From: PVC group bacterium | GTDB taxonomy: Bacteria > Verrucomicrobiota > Kiritimatiellia > UBA8416 | Reading direction: 5' to 3' | Length of the DNA stretch: 5,181 bases | Assembly (NCBI GenBank): GCA_003567805.1 | Contig: PWYP01000093.1 | Coordinates: 1-5,181 of the forward strand | Part shown: one piece after another, positions 1-5,181 of the stretch | Position numbering within the stretch: the stretch's first letter is position 1 | Layout of the letters: every line of letters begins with the position of its first letter | Notes under the pieces: generated by a model | Databases searched by the model: none | Told to the model about the DNA's origin: nothing | Seen by the model: only the letters and a program-made list of their open reading frames with translations | Position numbers and translations under genes: made by a program

Positions 1-29
1 ACCCTACTGGGTAAAGTTGAAGACAACTT
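1..29. repeat. Two adjacent short inverted repeats upstream of the phosphoesterase gene
   Basis: Two small perfect inverted repeats lie side by side. ACCC-TACT-GGGT (1-12) has a 4-bp stem. AAGTTG-AAGA-CAACTT (14-29) has a 6-bp stem with a 4-nt loop. Neither is followed by a T-run, so they do not look like an intrinsic terminator. They could be an operator, a leader hairpin or the end of something outside the window; with stems this short, chance is also possible. I saw no convincing -35/-10 pair for the following gene in 1-64, so its promoter may lie further upstream. Confidence 0.3.
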
Positions 30-64
30 AGCGGATTAGGCACACGTTCTTCAGGGAGATATAA

Positions 65-832
65 ATGAAACGTCTTTGGATTGCAGACGTCCATGCGAAT
101 TTGCCAGCCTTCGAAGCAGTTCTTGCGGATGCAGGAACAGTGGACGAAATCGTATTCCTTGGCGATATTGTCGGTTTCGGTCCTCATCCGGCAGAATGTG
201 TTGACCTCCTTCGGCAACTTGACGCAAAGGCTATAAGAGGAAACCATGATGCCACAATCCTCAATATCAGAAACTGCGGTACACAATGCGCAGTTCCTGT
301 TGACTGGAATGAATGGACGTGTAACCAACTGAATGAGTCACAGCTGTCGTTTCTCGCTAGCCTGCCGAATGAGCTAAGCATTGAATCTCTTGGGTTTGCC
401 ATACAAGCGATGCATCACCCCGCAAAAGCTCCATACCTGCACCCAGATATGCCAGACGCGGTTCTGGCGAGCCACCTTAAAGACATTCAACATCCTGTTG
501 TTTTCTGCGGTCATTCCCACCGCCAAATCGACCGAATTGTAAACGGGCACAGATATGTTTGCATCCCACCGATTGGGCAGCCCCGCAACAGAGATCCGCG
601 AGCAGGCTATGCTATTGAAGACGGGGGCACGCTTACATTTCGCTATGTAACATATGATATTGAGCGTGTGGCAAATGATATCCAGAACATTGGGCTTCAT
701 GAGGAATTCTGTCAACGCTGGCTTCGCTTTCTCCGCACGGGGTTTGATGTCGAGTGGTACCGTGAATACAAGAACGAAATAAACACAGAACACCCCCCTG
801 ATATTCACAGGAAGAAGCTACATACAATGTAG
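65..832 (+). CDS. Calcineurin-like metallophosphoesterase (YfcE/MJ0936-type)
   Basis: This 255-residue protein is a probable cytoplasmic dimetal phosphodiesterase/phosphatase. It has no signal peptide or membrane segment. The superfamily metal-binding blocks appear in order: D8-x-H10 (ADVHANL), G33-D34 (LGDIVGFGP), G59-N-H-D62, H117 in MHHP, and G149-H-S-H152. A family block, GQPRNRDPRAGYA, follows at 171-183. Many relatives read HGSP where this has HHP, and NPGSVGQPR where this has IPPIGQPR, so the active-site rim is slightly divergent while all metal ligands remain. Residues from about 205 to 255 form a charged, aromatic C-terminal tail beyond the core fold. The ATG is supported by GGGAG (54-58), 6 nt upstream. 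The gene ends in tandem stops, TAG then TAA. It converges on the kinase gene, so it is not in an operon with anything visible. The family is clear. The substrate (cyclic nucleotide, phosphodiester or phosphoprotein) cannot be read from the sequence. Confidence 0.88.
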   Translation: MKRLWIADVHANLPAFEAVLADAGTVDEIVFLGDIVGFGPHPAECVDLLRQLDAKAIRGNHDATILNIRNCGTQCAVPVDWNEWTCNQLNESQLSFLASLPNELSIESLGFAIQAMHHPAKAPYLHPDMPDAVLASHLKDIQHPVVFCGHSHRQIDRIVNGHRYVCIPPIGQPRNRDPRAGYAIEDGGTLTFRYVTYDIERVANDIQNIGLHEEFCQRWLRFLRTGFDVEWYREYKNEINTEHPPDIHRKKLHTM

Positions 833-920
833 TAAACGATTCTGCTCGCAGTAGATCGATTGGAACATCCGGGCTATATCAGGAAAATGCCATTGGTAGT
901 AATTTCTAATCAACGAACAC

Positions 921-1925
921 CTACAGAAGAGATGTCTGTATGGCTTTGTGAATGACTTCGCCCTGCTCGATAATGTCGGCTATTTCATTTTGCCAGAAGC
1001 TTTCGGTCCCCCAGTCTGGCGACAGACGCGAAAACCCTCCATCTTCTTGCTGGTGACCACACCAGGCCAGATAATGAATCATGCGCATAAAACGTAAGGG
1101 TTCAATGAGTCGCAACTCACCCAGCGAAAACGGACGAAACATCTCATAGCCCTCGAGCAATAAGTTTAATTCACGACGGGCATCAACCACTCTACCCGGC
1201 AGAAGCATCCACAAATCCTGCACTGCTGGTCCTTCGGCCATGTCATCAAAATCAATCAAGGCTAATGGTTCCCCTGGTCGCCATAACATATTGTTCCGAT
1301 GCAAGTCCCCGTGAATACGCAAATACTCAACATCCTCAAATAGGGGCTCGATTAGATCTAACACCTCATCAACAGCAGCTTCAAATCGATCATGCAGATC
1401 CGGCCGTGTTATATGCGTATCCAGTAAATACTGAATATGATCCTCGGTAGAGGCATCCGGACGCATCACGATGCGATCTCTTGTGTGATGCCGCGACCCA
1501 ACAACATGCACGCGCCCTAGCAGTCGTCCTGTTTCCAGCCACTGCTGTTCATCCGGCTCATCCAATGCCCGTCCCCCACGTTTCGGAAACAAAGCAAAAT
1601 AGTTGCCATTGTGGCAGTGCAGCAGGGCACCATCAACGCCTGATAACGGAGGAATAACGGGCAATTCATCTGCGGCAAGCTCCGCTAGAAAATCTTGCTC
1701 ATCTTGCAGTGCATCGGCACCCCAACGCCCTGGCCGATAAAATTTCGCTACGATCCGATCCCCAGAATCCAGCTCTAATTCGTATACGCGATTGATATAA
1801 CTCGTCAGAGGCCGGCAGAGGCCTGAACAACGACAACCCATTGCCATCTCAACCAGATCCAGAACATGATCCGGCGTCAAATGAGCAAAGTCTGCCTTCG
1901 CTTTATCCGTAAACACGTTTTCCAT
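921..1925 (-). CDS. srkA: SrkA/YihE-like stress-response serine/threonine protein kinase
   Basis: This cytoplasmic 334-residue protein is an APH/choline-kinase-fold Ser/Thr kinase of the SrkA (YihE, RdoA) type; E. coli SrkA is 328 residues. In E. coli it is linked to Cpx and extracytoplasmic stress and protects against stress-induced death. Visible landmarks are TSYINRVYELE (41-51), the ATP-binding lysine K61 in VAKFYRP, the acidic EQDF segment (76-79), the catalytic loop HGDLHRNN (205-212, base D207, metal ligand N212), the metal-binding LIDFDD (223-228, D225) and GPAVQDLWMLLPG (232-244). The C-terminal block IEPLRFMRMIHYLAW (274-288) also matches the family. Oddities are TSYIN where E. coli has NSYEN, and a C-x-C-x3-C cluster (C31, C33, C37) absent from the E. 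coli protein. The start is the only in-frame ATG after an upstream stop (complement of 1947-1949), and the next Met codons (27, 29) fall close to the conserved core. dsbA, which follows this gene in E. coli, is absent here: the downstream neighbour is convergent. The symbol is by family resemblance. Confidence 0.9.
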   Translation of the reverse strand: MENVFTDKAKADFAHLTPDHVLDLVEMAMGCRCSGLCRPLTSYINRVYELELDSGDRIVAKFYRPGRWGADALQDEQDFLAELAADELPVIPPLSGVDGALLHCHNGNYFALFPKRGGRALDEPDEQQWLETGRLLGRVHVVGSRHHTRDRIVMRPDASTEDHIQYLLDTHITRPDLHDRFEAAVDEVLDLIEPLFEDVEYLRIHGDLHRNNMLWRPGEPLALIDFDDMAEGPAVQDLWMLLPGRVVDARRELNLLLEGYEMFRPFSLGELRLIEPLRFMRMIHYLAWCGHQQEDGGFSRLSPDWGTESFWQNEIADIIEQGEVIHKAIQTSLL

Positions 1926-1938
1926 ATATGTGTCTGCG

Positions 1939-1946
1939 CCTCCCCC
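1939..1946 (-). promoter_or_regulatory. Ribosome binding site of the srkA-like gene, with long spacing
   Basis: On the - strand GGGGGAGG is a strong purine-rich Shine-Dalgarno match, but 13 nt separate it from the ATG at 1925-1923, longer than the usual 5-9. No other in-frame start lies between it and the upstream stop, and the homologous reading begins at about this ATG, so I keep the start. The long spacing may lower translation. Confidence 0.6.
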
Positions 1947-1972
1947 TTAACCGCCTGTAACAAAAATACGAC

Positions 1973-2000
1973 CTTATAACTATGCATAGCTTTGTCGCAA
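1973..2000 (-). promoter_or_regulatory. Candidate sigma70-type promoter for the srkA-like gene
   Basis: Read on the - strand, TTGCGA (complement of 1995-2000) is followed after 16 nt by TATAAG (complement of 1973-1978), which matches TATAAT at five of six positions. Transcription would begin near 1966, giving a leader of about 40 nt that includes the Shine-Dalgarno. The spacer contains the perfect palindrome CTATGCATAG. This is a consensus match by eye only. Confidence 0.45.
1980..1989. repeat. Perfect 10-bp palindrome in the divergent intergenic region (possible operator)
   Basis: CTATGCATAG is a perfect palindrome lying entirely between the putative -35 and -10 elements of the leftward promoter. 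A dimeric repressor bound here would block that promoter. It does not match a regulator site I recognise; in particular it is not an obvious CpxR direct repeat. A 10-bp palindrome can arise by chance, so the operator reading is an inference from its position. Confidence 0.35.
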
Positions 2001-2020
2001 ACCGCAAACGCAGAGATGCT

Positions 2021-2049
2021 TTATGGTTGCATGACAGGCCTGATATCAT
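2021..2049 (+). promoter_or_regulatory. Candidate extended -10 promoter for the DUF2339/DUF3999-like operon
   Basis: TGATATCAT (2041-2049) fits an extended -10 element: TG, one base, then TATCAT, which matches TATAAT at five of six positions. The hexamer 17 nt upstream, TTATGG (2021-2026), is a poor -35, which is common for extended -10 promoters. The predicted start near 2056 gives a leader of about 33 nt containing the AAGGGGG ribosome binding site. Overlapping 8-bp palindromes TGATATCA (2041-2048) and ATCATGAT (2045-2052) cover the -10. Confidence 0.45.
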
Positions 2050-2088
2050 GATGATACCCGAAACATTCTAACCAAGGGGGCTGGTATT

Positions 2089-4614
2089 ATGGAATTCCTG
2101 TTCGGCATAATCATATTTCTTGTCGTCGTTGGGGCTTTTATTGTGGCTCCGCTGGTTTCTATGGTCCAGTGTCTGCGCATTCGCCGGCAGCAATCTGAAA
2201 TGGCAGATGACCTCATTTCCATCCGGGAACAATTGCGGATGTTCCGTAAACAACAAACGGAACCAGAAACATCCTCACCACGACAGCCGGAAGAACCCAA
2301 GGCCCCTGTTCCAATCAAACCAGTCACAACTCCTTCAGCAACAGCACCAACTGGCGCCACACCGGAAAAGACTGTATCCCAAACCACCTCACCCCCACCG
2401 CCTGTGCCTCCACCCTCCGCCTCTTCTCCCTCCTCTTTTCGCCTCGCACAGGACGAAATCAAACAAGAGGCAGAAAAGGCCGTTTTCGAACCTGCTGAAC
2501 CGGGACGCTTTGAAGCTGCCGCACGCCGCATTCTGGAAAAAATCTGGAACTGGATTGTTGTGGGCGAGGAATACCGGCGGCCTGGCGTCAGCACAGAGTA
2601 CGCGGTTGCAACGAATTGGTTGGTGCGAATTGGCGTCGTAATCGTTGTTATCGGTGTGATTTTCTTTCTCGACTATACCTCCACACGCGGTTGGCTGGGC
2701 CCCATGGGAAAAGTAGCCATATCCCTGCTCACGGGTTCAGCTCTTCTGGCTGTCGGCATCCGTTTGCTTGGACGGCGCTATCACCTAATCGCGCAAGGGT
2801 TGCTGGGAGCCGGTCTCGCTGTCTGGTATGCAGGACTATTTGCAGCGGCAAACTTATATGGCCTCATTGGAACCGGCACCGCATTTCTCCTCATGGCCTG
2901 TGTAACCGTGGGTGCCGGCATTATGGCCGTACGCTTCAACTCCATGCTCGTTGCGATTCTCGGCATCATTGGCGGTTATGGAACTCCCATCATGCTATCT
3001 ACCGAGGCGGTGAATTTTCCCGGCTTTTTCGGCTACATGCTGGTACTAGGATGCGGTGTGTTTGGTATCGCCCATCGGCGCAATTGGCACCTACTCAACG
3101 CACTGGCATTTGTAGCCACGTATGTTCTGGCAAGCTTATCCCTGTATGATGCATACGAACCATCCCTATTCTGGCAAGTATTCCCATTCCTAACCGCATT
3201 TTTTGTACTCTTTTCCACTACCGTCTTTATCTATCAGTTGCGCCATGGACAACCTTCCTCACTCATAGATCTACTGATGCTCGTACTCAATGCTCTCATC
3301 TATTTCGGGCTTATGTACCCACTCATTGACAAAAGTTTTGCGACAGAATGGAATGCCGCCTTGACGCTGGGCCTGGGAGCATTCTACACCGCACACCTAT
3401 ACCTATTCCTGCTGCGCAAAGGACAAGATCGCGGTCTCGCACTTGGCTTCATCGGACTCGCCTCTTTCTTTTTGATTATCACCCTCCCACTGTTGTTGTC
3501 GGATCAGTGGCTCACGCTCTGCTGGAGCGTACAAGCATTGATTCTGTTATGGATGGCAAACAAACTCGATAGCCGATTCCTGCAGCACACAGCCTGCGCT
3601 TTGTATGTAATCATATTTGTACGTTTTCTATATCTGGATCTCGACAGTTCGTTTCATGGCGCTCTCCCCGCGGATATTTCTCTCCTGCAGTACGGCCGTA
3701 TTCTCTTGAGCCGGCTCATCTCCTTTGGTGTACCGATTGCCTCGGTAGCAGCAGCCATGCGTTTGATGCGTAAACCGATTGCTCCTGCCCAGGATCTACA
3801 TCTGAACCCCGGCAATGATATCAAGCCCCTCTTTACCCCATCGTTGGGATTCATTGCCGCAGGTGTTCTGCTCTTCGTTATGACATTCTGCTACCTACAC
3901 TTGGAACTGTATCGTACGTTCAGGTATGTATGGGATCCTCTCCGCCTCCCAATGCTTACCCTTCTCTGGGTTGTAGCCACTCTGGTGCTATTACGACTAT
4001 ATGCAGGATACAAACACCCCGCTTTTATGCTGCTAACCTTTCTCTTTACGGGCGGGGTAATCATAAAGCTACTTGCCGTGGATTTACGATACTGGGGCGT
4101 TGATATGGGGCGTTTTCTGTACCAGCCAGATTATCGATTTATGGATGCAGGTTTGCGCCTATTGGACTTTGGCATCATCCTTGCCCTTTTCCTCTACGCG
4201 TTTAGACTCTTTCTCCGCGGACAGCAAGATGGCGACCGCAAGGCAGGCCGCTTTTTTGGCTACAGCAGTGTAGCGCTGTTACTGCTTTACACCACATTTG
4301 AAGTGAATACGTTCCTCCAGCACTTCCTGCCCGGAATGCGCGCAGGTGGCCTCTCCGTCTTCTGGGGACTGTTCGCTCTTGGTCTCGTAACAGGCGGGCT
4401 CGTTTACCGCGTACGCCCCCTGCGCCTGGCCGGATTGGCTTTCTTTTCCATTGTCGTACTCAAAGTCTTTTTCTCAGACTTGGCTCAACTGGATCCACTG
4501 TACAAAATCTTTGCCTTCACCCTGCTTGGAGTCGTGCTACTCGCAGGCGCTTTTGTGTACTTACGATTTGAAGATCGCTTCCGCGAAACTGAAGCCGAAA
4601 GGGAAAATACGTGA
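2089..4614 (+). CDS. DUF2339 family large polytopic inner-membrane protein
   Basis: This 841-residue protein belongs to the DUF2339 (COG5373) family, whose function is unknown. A first hydrophobic segment (3-23) is followed by basic RIRR and a charged, probably coiled stretch (30-56). A low-complexity Pro/Ser/Thr linker (58-118) and an amphipathic region (120-165) come next. From 179 to the C-terminus I count about 22 further hydrophobic segments, giving roughly 23 in all. Family hallmarks include NWLVRIGVVIVVIG (176-189) before FFLDY, GLLGAGLAVWYAGLFAA (237-253), GGYGTPIMLST (295-305) and the closing LKVFFSDLAQLDPLYKIFAF (791-810) before the last helix. By positive-inside logic the N-terminus is outside and the Pro-rich linker cytoplasmic; this is an inference. 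The ATG has AAGGGGG (2074-2080), 8 nt upstream. The stop overlaps the next gene's start, so the two are almost certainly co-transcribed. No enzyme motif is visible, and a transporter, sensor or envelope-scaffold role are all open. The length is within the usual range for the family. Confidence 0.92.
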   Translation: MEFLFGIIIFLVVVGAFIVAPLVSMVQCLRIRRQQSEMADDLISIREQLRMFRKQQTEPETSSPRQPEEPKAPVPIKPVTTPSATAPTGATPEKTVSQTTSPPPPVPPPSASSPSSFRLAQDEIKQEAEKAVFEPAEPGRFEAAARRILEKIWNWIVVGEEYRRPGVSTEYAVATNWLVRIGVVIVVIGVIFFLDYTSTRGWLGPMGKVAISLLTGSALLAVGIRLLGRRYHLIAQGLLGAGLAVWYAGLFAAANLYGLIGTGTAFLLMACVTVGAGIMAVRFNSMLVAILGIIGGYGTPIMLSTEAVNFPGFFGYMLVLGCGVFGIAHRRNWHLLNALAFVATYVLASLSLYDAYEPSLFWQVFPFLTAFFVLFSTTVFIYQLRHGQPSSLIDLLMLVLNALIYFGLMYPLIDKSFATEWNAALTLGLGAFYTAHLYLFLLRKGQDRGLALGFIGLASFFLIITLPLLLSDQWLTLCWSVQALILLWMANKLDSRFLQHTACALYVIIFVRFLYLDLDSSFHGALPADISLLQYGRILLSRLISFGVPIASVAAAMRLMRKPIAPAQDLHLNPGNDIKPLFTPSLGFIAAGVLLFVMTFCYLHLELYRTFRYVWDPLRLPMLTLLWVVATLVLLRLYAGYKHPAFMLLTFLFTGGVIIKLLAVDLRYWGVDMGRFLYQPDYRFMDAGLRLLDFGIILALFLYAFRLFLRGQQDGDRKAGRFFGYSSVALLLLYTTFEVNTFLQHFLPGMRAGGLSVFWGLFALGLVTGGLVYRVRPLRLAGLAFFSIVVLKVFFSDLAQLDPLYKIFAFTLLGVVLLAGAFVYLRFEDRFRETEAERENT
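2262..2442 (+). repeat. Low-complexity Pro/Ser/Thr-rich linker with a pyrimidine-rich DNA tract
   Basis: This segment encodes residues 58-118 of the DUF2339 protein, rich in Pro, Ser, Thr, Ala and Gln, with Pro runs (PPPPVPPP at 102-109). The DNA from about 2388 to 2440 is strongly C/T-biased on the + strand, so the - strand carries many G-runs of two to five. There is no exact tandem repeat. It probably acts as a flexible spacer between the N-terminal anchor/coil and the membrane core. Confidence 0.7.
4598..4614 (+). promoter_or_regulatory. Coupled stop/start with internal ribosome binding site
   Basis: AAAGGGA (4598-4604) sits 6 nt before GTG (4611-4613), inside the last codons of the DUF2339 gene, and the GTG overlaps that gene's TGA stop (4612-4614) as GTGA. 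This arrangement supports translational coupling and decides the start of the downstream gene. Confidence 0.8.
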
Positions 4615-5181
4615 AAAGAGTATATTGGTTTAGCTGGTGTGCATTACTGCTTGTTTCCGGACACTGCCTCGGTGCAGCGCCACTTGCCCGTTATCGCTAC
4701 AGCCGCACCATCGATGGATTGTTTACCCAACAGGAATTGGCGGCAACAGCATTGGATGAACATATCTGGAAAGCCATCGGCACGACGGATGTAGACATCC
4801 GTATCGCAGATCAGGAAGGACAAGCCGTACCGCATATGATGCGTAAGGCAGGAACGCGCTCCACGCGAACGGTACGTCACCCGCGCACCTCCCGTATTGA
4901 AACGCTATCCGATCGAGAAGATAACCAGCTAGAGCTACGCATCGTTCTGGAACGAAACACACCAGGAGCGAATATTATCTTTTTCGACACGCCGCTAAAA
5001 GATTTTGAAAAGGCCGTAAACGTTTGGGGCGTTGCGGAAGATAATTCTGAGAAATTACATGCAAAACAAATCCGTATTTTCGATTACAGCCGGTTTGCCG
5101 ATGTACGTAACACGTCTGTTACCTTACCCGAGGAAAGTACGCAATATCGCACATTTCGTGTTTTGATTGAAGATGTGGTGG
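4611..5181 (+). CDS. Secreted DUF3999-like protein, N-terminal part (runs off the window)
   Basis: An open frame from a GTG start continues without a stop to the window edge: 190 complete codons, with the 3' end missing. The N-terminus is a classic Sec signal: KR at 2-3, a hydrophobic core at about 4-16, and a small-residue LGA/GAA site predicting cleavage after residue 22 or 23. C19 lies in SGHC, not a proper lipobox, so a lipoprotein is unlikely. The mature part looks like a soluble beta-rich periplasmic domain. DVDIRIADQEGQAVPH (60-75) resembles the early DxRVxxxxGxxVP block of DUF3999 proteins, which are often encoded next to DUF2339 genes. That neighbourhood is the main support for the call; sequence similarity alone is modest. 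Full family members I recall are roughly 400-500 residues with a hydrophobic C-terminal anchor, which would lie beyond the window. The molecular function is unknown. Confidence 0.65.
   Translation, partial: MKRVYWFSWCALLLVSGHCLGAAPLARYRYSRTIDGLFTQQELAATALDEHIWKAIGTTDVDIRIADQEGQAVPHMMRKAGTRSTRTVRHPRTSRIETLSDREDNQLELRIVLERNTPGANIIFFDTPLKDFEKAVNVWGVAEDNSEKLHAKQIRIFDYSRFADVRNTSVTLPEESTQYRTFRVLIEDVV

Noticed and set aside
1..64. Possible integron attC site or tRNA 3' end at the left edge
   Set aside because: No GTTRRRY/RYYYAAC core pair and no T-loop or acceptor-stem pattern is present; the inverted repeats are too short.
374..808. A 144-codon open frame on the - strand
   Set aside because: It is antisense to the phosphoesterase, whose metal-binding motifs prove the + strand frame, and it shows no domain.
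833..920. Possible bidirectional terminator in the convergent gap
   Set aside because: The only stem seen, CTGC-TC-GCAG (842-851), has a 2-nt loop and no T-run on either side. No intrinsic terminator can be supported.
1265..1450. A 61-codon open frame on the + strand inside the kinase gene
   Set aside because: It is antisense to the kinase catalytic loop region, has no ribosome binding site worth noting and no domain.
2046..2594. A 182-codon open frame on the - strand, Gly/Glu/Val-rich
   Set aside because: It is antisense to the well-supported DUF2339 gene, its composition simply mirrors the Pro-rich linker, and it has no recognisable domain.
4611..4670. Lipoprotein signal for the DUF3999-like protein, based on C19
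   Set aside because: The residues before the cysteine are SGH, which do not fit the lipobox, whereas LGA/GAA just after fits signal peptidase I.
4644..4962. Two overlapping - strand open frames (78 and 79 codons)
   Set aside because: They lie opposite the coupled secreted-protein gene, which has a signal peptide, a ribosome binding site and a continuous open frame. They look like shadows.

Overview
This is chromosomal-looking DNA from a bacterium, almost certainly Gram-negative. The evidence is an SrkA/YihE-type kinase, a very large polytopic inner-membrane protein of the DUF2339 family, and a secreted DUF3999-like partner. Base composition looks balanced (roughly half G+C by eye) and even across the genes. 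I see no transposase, integrase, phage gene, tRNA, rRNA or CRISPR array. The lineage cannot be fixed. SrkA-type kinases and DUF2339/DUF3999 pairs are familiar from Gammaproteobacteria, but the stretch before the second membrane segment of the DUF2339 protein reminds me of homologues from the PVC group (Lentisphaerota/Kiritimatiellota). That is an impression from memory, not a search result.

Layout, left to right. (1) A short leader (1-64) with two small inverted repeats precedes a calcineurin-like metallophosphoesterase on the + strand (65-832). (2) After an 88-bp convergent gap without a recognisable terminator comes an SrkA-like serine/threonine kinase on the - strand (921-1925). (3) A 163-bp divergent intergenic region (1926-2088) carries a plausible promoter in each direction and a perfect 10-bp palindrome. 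(4) On the + strand follow an 841-residue DUF2339 membrane protein (2089-4614) and, overlapping it by GTGA, a secreted DUF3999-like protein (4611 onward) that runs off the right edge.

How they may work together. The DUF2339 and DUF3999-like genes are the only clear operon: their overlap implies translational coupling, and the pairing recurs in other bacteria, so the products probably form an envelope complex of unknown function. The kinase is read divergently from it and could share regulatory DNA, but nothing in the sequence shows a functional link. The phosphoesterase is convergent with the kinase and is probably an independent unit. The DUF2339/DUF3999-like pair is the least understood system here; otherwise this looks like an ordinary chromosomal region.
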